From Stenotrophomonas maltophilia (GTDB taxonomy: Bacteria; Pseudomonadota; Gammaproteobacteria; Xanthomonadales; Xanthomonadaceae), in the NCBI RefSeq assembly GCF_002799245.1, contig NZ_NEQV01000007.1, positions 186,001 through 250,000 of the forward strand: a stretch of 64,000 bases of DNA, written 5' to 3'. This document shows positions 1 through 8,703 of the stretch, piece by piece. Under the pieces are notes generated by a model. That model searched no databases, was not told the origin of the DNA, and saw nothing but the letters and a program-made list of their open reading frames with translations. The first letter of the stretch is position 1. Each line of letters starts with the position of its first letter. Position numbers and translations under genes: made by a program.

Positions 1-287
1 TCATGGCATCACTGTGGATGCGATGTAAGCCGCCCTCACGGAGTTGTTAAGGGTTAGGCCACATCTATCCCTCCATGATTGAGATCAGTTGTCCTAGCCC
101 TGCGACTTCGAGGGTGATCGTCTGCCGGCCAGAAGCAGATTCAGCGCGGCACAATCCTAGCCAGCGCATGCGCCCAAGGCATTGCTACTTGAAGGATGGG
201 CAGCCATTGGCAAGCCACCAGCAGGCTACCGTCCTTCGTCGCCCCATGCGCACCGTCACGCAGTTCGAGCAGGGCATCCGGCCCGGG
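1..287. other. Left edge of window, no supported gene
   Basis: Short open frames exist on both strands, but none has a convincing start, ribosome site or recognisable domain. The stretch lies downstream of the degraded minus-strand frame that stops at 288-290. It is probably island DNA that continues to the left. Confidence 0.4.
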
Positions 288-634
288 TTAGTCGTCCATC
301 CCGCTGCAGACGATCAGGTCGAAACGACCCGTCGGCCACTCCTGCAGTTTCTGGGCGCAGGCCGCCGGAAGCGATAGAACGTTGAGTGTCGGTCCGAGGG
401 CTGGCGCACCTCGTAGCCGCTGCCTCGATATCCCCCCGAGAACCGCTGGCCGAACGCAAGCGTCAGCGCCTCCACGCTCAGCACCACGTTCCAGATCCTT
501 CGTGGCCCCACTTGCCGCTTCGCTTCCTGCGTTACGACGGCCAGCGCAACGGCCCCGATGACCGCGGACTGGTACCGGAGTTCAGGCACCACTCGCCGAG
601 CTCCCGCGCGCCTGCGATCAGACGAAGACCTCAT
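288..634 (-). pseudogene. Degraded partner of the upstream regulator
   Basis: An ATG at 634 overlaps the stop of the regulator gene (618-620), as in translationally coupled pairs. That frame reads like a real protein (for example SAVIGAVALAVV and IWNVVLSVEALTLAF) until about 395. A plausible continuation, WPTGRFDLIVCSGMDD followed by TAA at 288-290, lies in a different frame. I infer a frameshifted gene of about 110 residues. The family is not recognised. The arrangement, a regulator gene overlapping a small downstream gene, resembles antitoxin-toxin pairs, but no toxin motif can be pointed to. The break could also be a sequencing error. Confidence 0.35.
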
Positions 635-1646
635 CGAGCAGGTCCCGCAGCGCGCCGTTCAGCCTCGGGTCGCCCTGTCCCTGCAAGGACAGGTACAGCG
701 ACAACGGGTCCACGACGGTGCCCGCGCCACCCAGGCGGGTGGAGTACGCCCAATGCTGCACGTCTGCATAGCCCTCGCCGGCCACGGGAAACCATTCCGG
801 CTCCGGATGCCGACGGAAGCAGTCTCGTCCGATCGCAGCGATCGGACGCGATGGCGCCGCCAGTTCGGTGAGAACGGACAGGCCGGTTTCTCCCGCAGCA
901 CGACAATGATCGGCCAGCAGCATGTCCAAGCCACTTTTGCCGATGCAAGTGGTGCGCAGCACCGGCGAGCGCAGCCGCGGCAGCGCGACCGCCCACAAGG
1001 AGCGGCGCGCTTTCAAGAACCGTAGCTTCGTCTCCCGCCCCTCGCGCTGGGCGCTGACGAGGTTAGCCGCCACCAGTTCACGGGCGACCCGCGAGGCAGT
1101 CATGCGTGAGTAGCCTGCCTCGCGCGCCAGGTCGAGCGGCACCCACGGGACGCTGCCAGGGATGCCGCGCTCCTCCAAGTCGGGCCGCAACAGGGCCGCG
1201 ATCAGAACCGCTTGTGCCGGATGGCTCAACCGCTCCCCAGCGGATGTGAGCACCCTTGGAGACGAATCGCGCTCGCGTAAGCTCATCAGGAAGCTCGGAG
1301 CGAACAGTTGGCTACCAGGCACAACGAAATCCACCCGAGACTCGATGAGCTTGGAGCGAATGTAGGGCGAAACGCCGGAGAGCACGAGAATGACCCTCAA
1401 GCCGGCCTTTTCCGCCAATCGATGCACCTGCGCGATCAGCCGCAAAGGTGGCAACGGTTCCGTCTGCGCCGGGACGGTGGCCAGCAGCACCCTGTGGCCG
1501 AGCAGGTCAAGCTCGGCCAGGCCGAATAGGGTGGCGAGGAAGTGGGGTAAGCCGCGCGTCTTGGAGCTGGGCCAGGGCTCGAGCTCACCGACCATGTCGG
1601 GTAGTAGACCCTGAAGATAGCGGGCTGCGGCGTCGAGGTCGTTCAT
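618..1646 (-). CDS. Winged-helix transcriptional regulator, antitoxin-like
   Basis: A 342-residue protein. The N-terminal half (about 1-125) is an alpha/beta region with the stretch RVDFVVPGSQLFAPSFLMSL. Residues about 150-215 contain a helix-turn-helix of MarR/winged-helix type (LDLAREAGYSRMTASRVARE). The C-terminal third (about 230-340) includes WAYSTRLGGAGTVVDPLSLY. I recall this layout from uncharacterised regulators annotated as MarR-like or AbiEi-like, some of them next to small toxin-like genes; I could not check this. The gene overlaps a broken downstream frame (288-634). An imperfect inverted repeat lies immediately upstream, which suggests autoregulation. The role is inferred; no ligand or target can be named. 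Confidence 0.65.
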   Translation of the reverse strand: MNDLDAAARYLQGLLPDMVGELEPWPSSKTRGLPHFLATLFGLAELDLLGHRVLLATVPAQTEPLPPLRLIAQVHRLAEKAGLRVILVLSGVSPYIRSKLIESRVDFVVPGSQLFAPSFLMSLRERDSSPRVLTSAGERLSHPAQAVLIAALLRPDLEERGIPGSVPWVPLDLAREAGYSRMTASRVARELVAANLVSAQREGRETKLRFLKARRSLWAVALPRLRSPVLRTTCIGKSGLDMLLADHCRAAGETGLSVLTELAAPSRPIAAIGRDCFRRHPEPEWFPVAGEGYADVQHWAYSTRLGGAGTVVDPLSLYLSLQGQGDPRLNGALRDLLDEVFV

Positions 1647-1655
1647 AGCAGCGAA

Positions 1656-1681
1656 TGTAACGGAGGTTCTTTACCGTAACA
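1656..1681 (-). promoter_or_regulatory. Candidate operator upstream of the regulator
   Basis: TGTAACGG (1656-1663) and CCGTAACA (1674-1681) form an inverted repeat with one mismatch, ten bases apart. It begins ten bases upstream of the start codon at 1646. A further CTGTTACAG lies near 1710. The position suits autorepression; binding is inferred. Confidence 0.4.
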
Positions 1682-1880
1682 AGGCGCGGTGACAGTGAAA
1701 CTGCTCTGTTACAGTCCAGTGCACCAGGCCCCTGCTACATCGCCAGGCGAGTTCCCCCGTTCAGACGCCAGCTACTCCCTCCGACTCCGCACGATTTGCC
1801 GGATAGCCCTCGGCAGTGGATTACTAGAGAGAGGTTTGTGACTATTACCGCGTAGTTGTAACGAACAGCATTTGCATGGG

Positions 1881-2486
1881 CTATTCATTAGGCAGCACGA
1901 TTGTGTCGTAGTTGAAGTCTCGAGGCCGCTGACCGGTTGCCTTGATTGCTTCTTCGACGGCTCTATCGAGCATGAGCAGGTACTTTTTAACGATCTCGCT
2001 CCCCCGCCCCTTTTTCATCTCTTCTTTTCTCAGAAAGAGTTCCTGGATCTCCTTAAGTGCACTCACAGCCGTTGCTGATTGCTGCAGCGCAATCGCCAAG
2101 GATCGGTTCGGCACGTCAACATAGTTGACTGAATCGAAAGCCTTATGAAGCTGGATCAGATGCGCCAAGATCAGCCGGGGGCCGCCGAATCCTCCCTCGA
2201 ACTGCGCCAGCATCAGTGTCGCTGGAAATCGCGCATAGGAAATCAGCTCTATGAGGGACTGTGTGACCTCCCGTCTCCTGACTCTGGCGTGCCAAAGGGG
2301 GATCAGTCCCGCGGCGATGATGGCTGCGATGCTGCCGATCGCTTGCACCCACGCCGGCCAGTCAAGCGCTAACGTGGCGGATTTGGGACTCGGCTTGCTC
2401 ATGAGTGCCCAAGTCAAGACGGCTCCTGCGGCAAAGGTCATCACAGCGACCACCGCCCAATCTCTGTCAGTTCTTCCCTGCTTCAT
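1881..2486 (-). CDS. Two-TM protein with cytoplasmic helical domain
   Basis: A 201-residue protein with a strong ribosome site (GGAGGAGG, six bases before the ATG). Two membrane segments are visible at about 10-30 (VVAVMTFAAGAVLTWALM) and about 45-65 (WVQAIGSIAAIIAAGLIPLW), followed by a mostly helical charged cytoplasmic tail to the C-terminus. No catalytic motif was found. The two-helix hairpin plus helical tail resembles small accessory membrane proteins common in mobile islands. It lies between two regulator-type genes on the same strand, with gaps of 148 and 234 bases. Function unknown. Confidence 0.6.
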   Translation of the reverse strand: MKQGRTDRDWAVVAVMTFAAGAVLTWALMSKPSPKSATLALDWPAWVQAIGSIAAIIAAGLIPLWHARVRRREVTQSLIELISYARFPATLMLAQFEGGFGGPRLILAHLIQLHKAFDSVNYVDVPNRSLAIALQQSATAVSALKEIQELFLRKEEMKKGRGSEIVKKYLLMLDRAVEEAIKATGQRPRDFNYDTIVLPNE

Positions 2487-2634
2487 GGCGTTCCTCCTCC
2501 GGCGTGCTGGTTTCTACCGTTCGTACGGGGCCTGTCGCGCCGTGCTCTCGGGCGCGGTCGAGGATGAACTTTGGGGGGGGCGTGTACGTCCTCCAAGTCT
2601 TTCGGGGAAAGAAGCCTTGATCGAATGGATGGCC

Positions 2635-3609
2635 TCAAGTCTTAGATTTCCTGCTATTGGGTTCTTGTGTCGGCTCGCCCACTCTTCTGGGCGCGGTGCG
2701 GCGTGGCTTGCTTTGCCTGCTTGGCGTTGCCGTGTTCGCTCTCCCTTGTCGGAGTGCCTCGGTAACTTGCCGAGTGGTTTCCTTCAGTGACGTCAGCTGC
2801 GCCTCCAAGCCATCAGCCCGCGCGTTCACGCCTTCCAGTCGGCGCAATGCCTGTTGCTCGCGGTTGGCAGCAGCAATGGCTTGTTGCTCGCTCTCTCGCA
2901 ATGAGGTGGCCAAGGCCATGCGCTCCCGCCCCCACTCCTGCTCGGCTGACCGCAACGCCTGGCGATGCCGGTCAACCTCCGTATGGGCACGATCCTCCAC
3001 TGCCCTGACGTGCGCCTGGAGCGCCCTCCTCTCTTCTTCGTGAGCGGCCGCGGCCTCGCCCAGACTGCGGCGTACGGCATCCAGTTCCTGCTCGAGTCGC
3101 TCCGCCCGTCCATAGGCTCCATCGCGTTGGCGCAGCAGGTCTTGTACTTGTGCCGTCATCTGGGAGACCTGTGCCGCCAACTGCTCCGCGGTGGTGGCGG
3201 CGGCCTGAGTCTGGACCTGAGCCTCCCTTTCGCGCTTCTGGCTGGCCTCAATCGCCAGCGTCAGGGCCACCCGGTCCTCCTCCAGCAGGCGCTCGCGTTC
3301 CTCCAGTGCGTGCCTTGTCGACTCCAGCTGGGTCTGAGCGAGCTCGCCGGCATCCTGCAGCGCGGCCTGCCACAAACGCTGGCTCAGGTGAGCTACCCGC
3401 TCTGGGATGCCTGGAACCGCCGCCTCAATGGCGCGCTGGCGCAGGCGAAAGCCTACGGTCTGCCACCAGGTCTCCAGCCAACGCGTGACGGTGTTGGGCG
3501 AGCCGGTGCCCAAGTGGGCTCGGATTCGCTCGACGGTGGGACGTTCGCCGGCGGCGATGATGTCGTCCGCTGCCTGGTGCACATCCAGTTCGCTGATGCC
3601 CTTGGCCAT
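2635..3609 (-). CDS. tnpT: TnpT-like accessory factor, KfrA-type N-terminus
   Basis: A 324-residue protein when started at the ATG at 3609, which has AAGGA seven bases upstream; an in-frame extension to 3663 would run through the inverted repeat and is unlikely. Residues about 5-50 (AADDIIAAGERPTVERIRAH, then SPNTVTRWL) match the KfrA-type helix-turn-helix domain. Residues about 85-290 are a long coiled coil with many Q/E/R heptads, and the tail is basic. It is divergent from a tyrosine recombinase with a perfect inverted repeat between them. That layout is characteristic of the TnpT/TnpS cointegrate-resolution module of Tn4651-type Tn3 transposons, where TnpT assists the recombinase. No tnpA is present in the window, so the module may be a remnant or its transposase may lie to the left. 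Confidence 0.7.
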   Translation of the reverse strand: MAKGISELDVHQAADDIIAAGERPTVERIRAHLGTGSPNTVTRWLETWWQTVGFRLRQRAIEAAVPGIPERVAHLSQRLWQAALQDAGELAQTQLESTRHALEERERLLEEDRVALTLAIEASQKREREAQVQTQAAATTAEQLAAQVSQMTAQVQDLLRQRDGAYGRAERLEQELDAVRRSLGEAAAAHEEERRALQAHVRAVEDRAHTEVDRHRQALRSAEQEWGRERMALATSLRESEQQAIAAANREQQALRRLEGVNARADGLEAQLTSLKETTRQVTEALRQGRANTATPSRQSKPRRTAPRRVGEPTQEPNSRKSKT

Positions 3610-3650
3610 TGGGTGTCCTTCTGCGGAACGGTGAGAATTGGCAGGCCATG

Positions 3651-3673
3651 TCTGATAAGGCATATTTATCAGA
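3651..3673. promoter_or_regulatory. Candidate recombination core (rst-like site)
   Basis: TCTGATAA (3651-3658) and TTATCAGA (3666-3673) are a perfect eight-base inverted repeat with a seven-base spacer, in the AT-rich gap between the divergent TnpT-like and TnpS-like genes. Spacer length and position fit a tyrosine-recombinase crossover site, where Tn4651-type elements carry rst. It could instead be an operator for the KfrA-type protein. The two roles are not exclusive. Confidence 0.55.
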
Positions 3674-3713
3674 TGTAGCTCAACCTAATCATAGTGCACA
3701 ATACATAGTACAT

Positions 3714-4790
3714 ATGAATAATATCACTGCTGCGTCAGGGGAACTCGTTTCGGGGCTGGTTCCGGAGCGGCTGGCCACTTCCGCCGCAGAAGCGGTGCGA
3801 GACATCCTGCAGGAGGCCGAAGCGCCTAACACCATTCGCAGCTACGCCGGCGCCCTGCGCTATTGGGCGGGCTGGTTCGAAGGGCGCTATGGCAGGCCCA
3901 TCGCCCTACCCGTCCCCCCGGCGGCAGTGGTTCAGTTCATCGTGGATCACATGGGGCGCTCAGGCGATTTGGGGCTTCGTTGGGATCTGCCTGCAGACTT
4001 GGATAGTGCCTTGGTGCATGCGGGCCTGAAGAAGAAGCCTGGGCCGCTGGCGTTCTCCAGCCTGGTCCACCGGGTGGCGGTCTTGTCGGCGGCCCACAAG
4101 CAGGCCCGCCAAGACAACCCTTGCGAGGATCGCGCCGTGAGGACCCTACTGTCCAAGGGGCGCAGGGCTTCTCACAAACGAGGCGAGCGCCCGGCCAAGA
4201 AGACCGCGCTGTCAGCCGCAGATCTGCGCGCAATGGCGGCCACCTGCGACACCTCGCTCAAGGGGAAGCGCGATCGCGCCCTGCTCTACTTTGCCTTTGC
4301 TAGCGGCGGGCGCCGCCGCAGCGAAGTCGCCGAGGCGACGGTGAATCACCTCACCCGACTGCCCGAAGGCGGCTACACCTATCGCTTGGATCACGGAAAA
4401 ACCTTGCAGTCCGGGCCAGTGGTTGGCAGCAGCCCCGACAAGCCCATCCTGGGAGAGGCAGCCACCGCACTGCAGGACTGGCTGGACATGGCCGAGATTA
4501 CCGACGGCCCCCTGTTCCGGCGCGTCTGGCCACGGTCATTGGGCGGCGCGCTCAGCGGCAAGGCGGTCGCCGCCATCGTTAAGGACCGGGCGCGGTTGGC
4601 CGGTCTGGACGGGGACTTTGCCGGCCACAGCCTGCGCTCGGGCTTTGTTACCGAAGGTGCGCGGCGTGGGGTGGCCCTGCCGGCGCTGATGGCGATGACC
4701 GATCACCGCTCCGTGGCCAGCGTGATCGGATATTTCCAGCAGGGCGGCGTCGGCAGCAACCCCGCCGCGCGCCTGATGGATGAGGACTGA
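3714..4790 (+). CDS. tnpS: Tyrosine recombinase, TnpS-like
   Basis: A 358-residue site-specific recombinase. An N-terminal core-binding domain (about 20-130, with APNTIRSYAGALRYWAGWF) is followed by a catalytic domain carrying all family residues: the first Arg in ASGGRRRSEV, Lys in DHGKT, HSLR for His-x-x-Arg, His in TDHRS, and the Tyr nucleophile in VIGYF. I chose the ATG at 3714 because upstream in-frame starts lie inside the inverted repeat or inside the divergent gene. It is divergent from a KfrA-type coiled-coil protein, so I read it as the resolution recombinase of a Tn4651-type transposon rather than a phage integrase. The OLD-family gene starts 101 bases downstream on the same strand. 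Confidence 0.8.
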   Translation: MNNITAASGELVSGLVPERLATSAAEAVRDILQEAEAPNTIRSYAGALRYWAGWFEGRYGRPIALPVPPAAVVQFIVDHMGRSGDLGLRWDLPADLDSALVHAGLKKKPGPLAFSSLVHRVAVLSAAHKQARQDNPCEDRAVRTLLSKGRRASHKRGERPAKKTALSAADLRAMAATCDTSLKGKRDRALLYFAFASGGRRRSEVAEATVNHLTRLPEGGYTYRLDHGKTLQSGPVVGSSPDKPILGEAATALQDWLDMAEITDGPLFRRVWPRSLGGALSGKAVAAIVKDRARLAGLDGDFAGHSLRSGFVTEGARRGVALPALMAMTDHRSVASVIGYFQQGGVGSNPAARLMDED

Positions 4791-4891
4791 GCCTCCGGCC
4801 CGAGCGGCCAGCAGTGCGCGTTGAATGTGCCCCGCTCGGGCCCTATCCTGCACAAGACGCGCACCATCCACGGCAGGAATCAGGGGGCAGC

Positions 4892-6856
4892 ATGAAGCTA
4901 GTCAAGGCACGGATCCGAAACTTCCGTTCTGCAGAGGATTCCGGAACGTTCGATGTCGGAGAGCTGACCTGCTTGGTCGGTAAGAACGAGGCGGGCAAGA
5001 CTGCAATTCTGACGGCGTTGTTTGGTACCCGTCCCATCGCCGACCAGTTTGCTTACGACACGGTGCACGATTACCCCCGCCGCTTCCTCACGCGGTATGA
5101 GGAACGCCACGACGACGAACCCGCACCGGTTGCCACCCTGACCTGGGAGCTCAGCCACGAAGACCAAAAGGCGGTCGCCGACGTCCTGGGTGCCGGCGCG
5201 TTAAGTAGTACGACCGTTGACGTAACGACAGATTACAGTGGCCACAGCACTTGGAGCATTCACGTCGATCCCAACGTGGTGCGCGCGTTTCTGCTCGACC
5301 AGCACGGTGTGGCAGGCGAGGAGCGGGAGAAGTTTTCCAAGATATTGCTGGATCGACTCGTGGTCGAGATAGATGCGCACCCCGAGCCGTCTGACCAATT
5401 GCAGGCGGTCAAGCGGTCCATCAGCGGCTTCCGCAAGGGGAAACCAGTGCTGGCGGCCATCGATATCCTGCAGAAAAGGATGCCGGCGTTCTTCTATACC
5501 TCTCACTTTGATCGCATGTCCGGGGAGATATCGCTGGACAAGCTGTCTCGTGACACCCAAAGCGGCGCGACGATCTCCCCGGGTGACCAGATTTTCCTCG
5601 ACTTCCTCGAGTACGCCGGGACGTCGGTCAGCGAATTGCAGTCCAGCACACGCCTGGAAGAGCTCAACGCACGTTGCCAAGCCGCCTCCAATGAAATTAC
5701 CGATGAGATCTTCGAGTTTTGGAGTCAGAACGACGCGCTCAGTGTAGAGATAGCGCTTGCCCAAGGCCTCTCCGAGGATCCCGCCCCCTTCAATAGCGGG
5801 ACTGTTGCCAAAATCCGCATTCGGAATGACAACCACAAGGTTTCGGTGCCCCTGTCTGAGCGCAGCGCCGGATTCGTCTGGTTCTTCTCCTTCCTGTCGC
5901 AGTTCAAGCAGATGCGAAAGAGGAACCCCGGTGCGATCATCCTTCTGGATGAGCCTGGATTGACGCTACATGGAAAGGCGCAAGCTGATCTGCTCCGCTA
6001 CATCATTGAGCGTCTACTCCCCGACCCCCAGGTCATCTACAGCACCCACTCGCCCTTTATGGTGCCGGCCGATCGTCTTGCGGACGTTCGCGTCGTCGAG
6101 GACGTTGTCACCTACGACCAGCGTCGCCGCCCCACCGTTAAGGGCACACAGGTCTCCGCGGACGTCCTGAGCGTCGATCAGGACACGCTGTTCCCCCTTC
6201 AGGCCCATCTCGGTTACGAGGTTACCCAAAGCCTGTTTGTGGGAGCGCATACCCTGTTGGTCGAAGGACCTTCGGATGTGCTCTATCTTCAGGCGGCATC
6301 GCACGCGCTCAAGCAACGCAAGCGCCAAGGCTTGGACAGCCGGTGGGTGATCTGCCCCACAGGCGGCATAGACAAAGTGCAATCGTTCGCCTCGCTCTTC
6401 TCTGGCAAGGGCATCCACATGGTCGCCTTGTGTGACTACGGCAATGGCGATAAAGGCAAGGTGCAGCGGCTGAGGGAGTCTCAGATCATGAAGACTTCCG
6501 GCGTCTTGGTAGCCACGGATTTCACCGGAAAGGCGGAGAGCGACATTGAGGACTTCTTCGCACCCGCCGTCTTCGCCGACATCCTCAACGGTGCCTACGG
6601 TCTGAAGGGAAAAGGGCAAATTTCCGCCCGGCAGTTCAGCCAAGACGGTGCCCTGACGCGCCAGGTCAAACAGGCCGAAGCACTGTTTAATGTCATGGGG
6701 GCTTCCGTTCCGCCCCTGGATCATTTCACTCCCGCCAACTGGCTCATCCAGAATCAGCACGTGCTGGCCGCGGAAACTACGGCCATCAATGAAACGCTGG
6801 AGCGCTTTGAGAAGGCCTTCGCTGAGATCAATGCGGCGCTAGGGGCCGGTGCGTAG
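4892..6856 (+). CDS. OLD-family ATPase with TOPRIM nuclease domain
   Basis: A 654-residue protein; the ATG at 4892 follows a GGGGG ribosome site. The ABC-type ATPase half has Walker A at about 30-37 (GKNEAGKT), a signature-like LSERSAG and Walker B with LLDEPGLTLHG. The C-terminal TOPRIM nuclease domain shows the conserved Glu in LLVEGPSDVLYL and the acidic pair in LCDYGNGD. OLD proteins (named after P2 Old) are DNA nucleases with antiphage roles. No UvrD-like helicase follows, so this is a stand-alone type rather than a Gabija pair. Its place beside two cyclic-nucleotide operons and a transposition module supports a defence role. Confidence 0.85.
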   Translation: MKLVKARIRNFRSAEDSGTFDVGELTCLVGKNEAGKTAILTALFGTRPIADQFAYDTVHDYPRRFLTRYEERHDDEPAPVATLTWELSHEDQKAVADVLGAGALSSTTVDVTTDYSGHSTWSIHVDPNVVRAFLLDQHGVAGEEREKFSKILLDRLVVEIDAHPEPSDQLQAVKRSISGFRKGKPVLAAIDILQKRMPAFFYTSHFDRMSGEISLDKLSRDTQSGATISPGDQIFLDFLEYAGTSVSELQSSTRLEELNARCQAASNEITDEIFEFWSQNDALSVEIALAQGLSEDPAPFNSGTVAKIRIRNDNHKVSVPLSERSAGFVWFFSFLSQFKQMRKRNPGAIILLDEPGLTLHGKAQADLLRYIIERLLPDPQVIYSTHSPFMVPADRLADVRVVEDVVTYDQRRRPTVKGTQVSADVLSVDQDTLFPLQAHLGYEVTQSLFVGAHTLLVEGPSDVLYLQAASHALKQRKRQGLDSRWVICPTGGIDKVQSFASLFSGKGIHMVALCDYGNGDKGKVQRLRESQIMKTSGVLVATDFTGKAESDIEDFFAPAVFADILNGAYGLKGKGQISARQFSQDGALTRQVKQAEALFNVMGASVPPLDHFTPANWLIQNQHVLAAETTAINETLERFEKAFAEINAALGAGA

Positions 6857-7024
6857 ATGAACCTCTGCCAGAGCTCCGCAATGGCAGCGGGTTCCTCTCC
6901 CGGCGCGCACTCATCGGAGGGCAGGACTCGGCTGCCTGACTCCCGCGCCATGAAATCGGCCTCTAACAGTGCGCCCTTTCCCTGCCATGCTGGCCCTGCG
7001 AATGCCGGGTCCGCAGAGGGCGCT

Positions 7025-7777
7025 TTAGACGCGCCAAGCCCAGTCTGATCCGTGAATGCGGCGACCACCCTGCCGGTTCCAGCGGAACGCCTCCCACATC
7101 AGAGTCGGCGGCGTTCCACCGTACTTCAACTCATCAGCCAACCGGATGAACACCTCATCGGTAATCCAGGTTGACGGGGCAAGGTCCAGGTCCGTGAGCT
7201 TGGCCGCATGATTGGCCGCGCGTCCAACCCAGACGATGTCGTTGCCGCCTCGAATACCCGTGCGAGCAGCTCGGATTGGGCTGCTGTCGATTCCGACGAC
7301 ATGCCTCACGGTACCTGTCCAGTCGGGGTACTGCTGTTTCAACGCTGGCATGACGATCATCTTGACCGCATAGTTGATTTTCAACCCGGCCTTAGCCGCC
7401 GGCGTGGCTTGCCGGTCACCCACCCAGATGCCCATGACACGATCTCCGTCGTAGGAGGTGATCTTGCCGCCCTCTTTCCTGATGATCGTCGCTGCACAGT
7501 GCAGGAACGCTTTGTAGATCTCTGCACTCAACTGCCAGGCTTCGGTGTCGACCATATTCGTTGAGCCGTTCAGGTCCGCGTACAAAACAGTGGCACGATC
7601 AAACTCCACTGCGTCATTGCCCAATCGCAGATCTTCTGGATCGGGTACAACTTGACCTCTCCGTGTAGACCATCGGGTTTGTGCTATCGCCTGCACGGCG
7701 GCCGTCATCTCTTCCAGCAGTGCCACCGTCAGTCCCTCGGCCCAGCTTCGAGAATGCGGGAGCGAATTTGTTCGCAT
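7025..7777 (-). CDS. pycC: Pycsar-type nucleotide cyclase
   Basis: A class III nucleotide cyclase of 250 residues from the ATG at 7777. Metal-binding Asp 68 sits in VLYADLNGST and Asp 112 in YDGDRVMGIW. The leader VVPDPEDLRLGNDAVEFDRA before the first strand is the layout of Pycsar cyclases (PycC), which make cCMP or cUMP on phage infection. The gene overlaps the end of the upstream effector gene by 49 bases. A GTG at 7726, just after that stop codon and with GAGGGA upstream, is a good alternative start that removes 17 residues. The nucleotide made cannot be told by eye; pyrimidine use is inferred from family and partner. Confidence 0.85.
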   Translation of the reverse strand: MRTNSLPHSRSWAEGLTVALLEEMTAAVQAIAQTRWSTRRGQVVPDPEDLRLGNDAVEFDRATVLYADLNGSTNMVDTEAWQLSAEIYKAFLHCAATIIRKEGGKITSYDGDRVMGIWVGDRQATPAAKAGLKINYAVKMIVMPALKQQYPDWTGTVRHVVGIDSSPIRAARTGIRGGNDIVWVGRAANHAAKLTDLDLAPSTWITDEVFIRLADELKYGGTPPTLMWEAFRWNRQGGRRIHGSDWAWRV

Positions 7778-8649
7778 GCCGGTGCAATCAAAGCCCGGGC
7801 GTCCGGGCCAGGGGTGTATCGGTAGGGGACGGTCGTGAGCCCCGTGAGATCACTGGGAAGCTTCAGCTTGTCTTCGCGCGGCTCCATCAAGAAGGCGCGC
7901 CGACGCCCCAGGAATCCAATGAACATACCCAGTTCAAAGACGACGTTGTCGCGCATGACAGGCCACTCGTCACCGCGGCTGATGACCATGTCATCCGCGT
8001 GGGCCACGGCAATGGCAAAGTCTGCCTGTTCCAGCTGGCGCTCGAGCTCGTCAAGTGTGTAGTTGGCGGCGCGGAACACCCCGTGGTCCCATACCACCGT
8101 CAGGAACGGGTCGTGCTCGAAGTGCTGTACCAGCAACCGCGTGACAGGGAGCGCCTCCACCGACGACATCACAAAGACCCGGACCTGTCCGCGAGGTTGG
8201 GTAATCATGTGATTGCGCTCTTTTAGACGGCGCGAAAGGGTCGCGGCCAGCCGCCGCCAGATGACGGGGTGTGAATCCGCAATCCTGCTGAAATCGATTT
8301 CCGGCACCTTTAGCACTACGGTCGGCTCGCGTGCAGTAACAGTTGCCGCCCGCAGTTGCGCCGGTTCGATGGCTGCCATTTCGCCGACGTGGTCCCCAGC
8401 CCTTCGGGTATTAACCACTTTGCCGTTGACCAGCACGTCCACGGAGCCGGAGACAATGAAGAAAACGTCGGTCTCTGGGGCGCCCTGAGTGATAAAGGCC
8501 TGCCCTGTCCCCACGTCGAGCAATTCCCCGGCCTGTGCCAGCTGGGCTGCGGCCGCGTCCAAGCCGGCCAGCAGGCGGAACTCAGCCAAGGCGGCGATCA
8601 GTCGCCTGCCATCATCCGCCGCGAGGCGCTCGACGATCCCAGTCCCCAT
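7729..8649 (-). CDS. pycTIR: Pycsar effector: cNMP-binding domain plus TIR-like
   Basis: A 306-residue protein started at the ATG at 8649 (GGGGG ribosome site); the upstream in-frame extension would cover the divergent promoter. Residues about 30-145 are a CAP-type cyclic-nucleotide-binding domain with a phosphate-binding cassette near GDHVGEMAAIEPAQLRAATV. Residues about 157-300 are a TIR-like nucleotide-binding domain (VRVFVMSSVEALPVTRLL, then DNVVFELGMFIGFLGR, with Glu 239 as candidate catalytic residue). In Pycsar systems this architecture senses the cyclic pyrimidine and degrades NAD+. The gene overlaps the cyclase in a two-gene operon, and 133 bases of intergenic DNA separate it from the divergent second cyclase operon. 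Confidence 0.85.
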   Translation of the reverse strand: MGTGIVERLAADDGRRLIAALAEFRLLAGLDAAAAQLAQAGELLDVGTGQAFITQGAPETDVFFIVSGSVDVLVNGKVVNTRRAGDHVGEMAAIEPAQLRAATVTAREPTVVLKVPEIDFSRIADSHPVIWRRLAATLSRRLKERNHMITQPRGQVRVFVMSSVEALPVTRLLVQHFEHDPFLTVVWDHGVFRAANYTLDELERQLEQADFAIAVAHADDMVISRGDEWPVMRDNVVFELGMFIGFLGRRRAFLMEPREDKLKLPSDLTGLTTVPYRYTPGPDARALIAPACEQIRSRILEAGPRD

Positions 8650-8658
8650 ACTGCCCCC

Positions 8659-8688
8659 TTGAAAGTGTGAACTGGGTCCCAATATACG
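8659..8688 (+). promoter_or_regulatory. Candidate sigma-70 promoter of the second cyclase operon
   Basis: TTGAAA at 8659-8664 is followed by AATATA at 8681-8686 (16-base spacer) or TATACG at 8683-8688 (18-base spacer). It lies between two divergent cyclic-nucleotide operons. Transcription would start just before the AAAGGAG ribosome site at 8692-8698. Confidence 0.4.
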
Positions 8689-8703
8689 CCCAAAGGAGCT
8701 GGA

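Noticed and set aside
288-634. AbiEii toxin
   Set aside because: Position after a regulator suggests it, but no KGG or S-D-x-D motif is visible and the length is too short.
4892-6856. Gabija (GajA/GajB) system
   Set aside because: The OLD protein has no UvrD-like helicase gene next to it.
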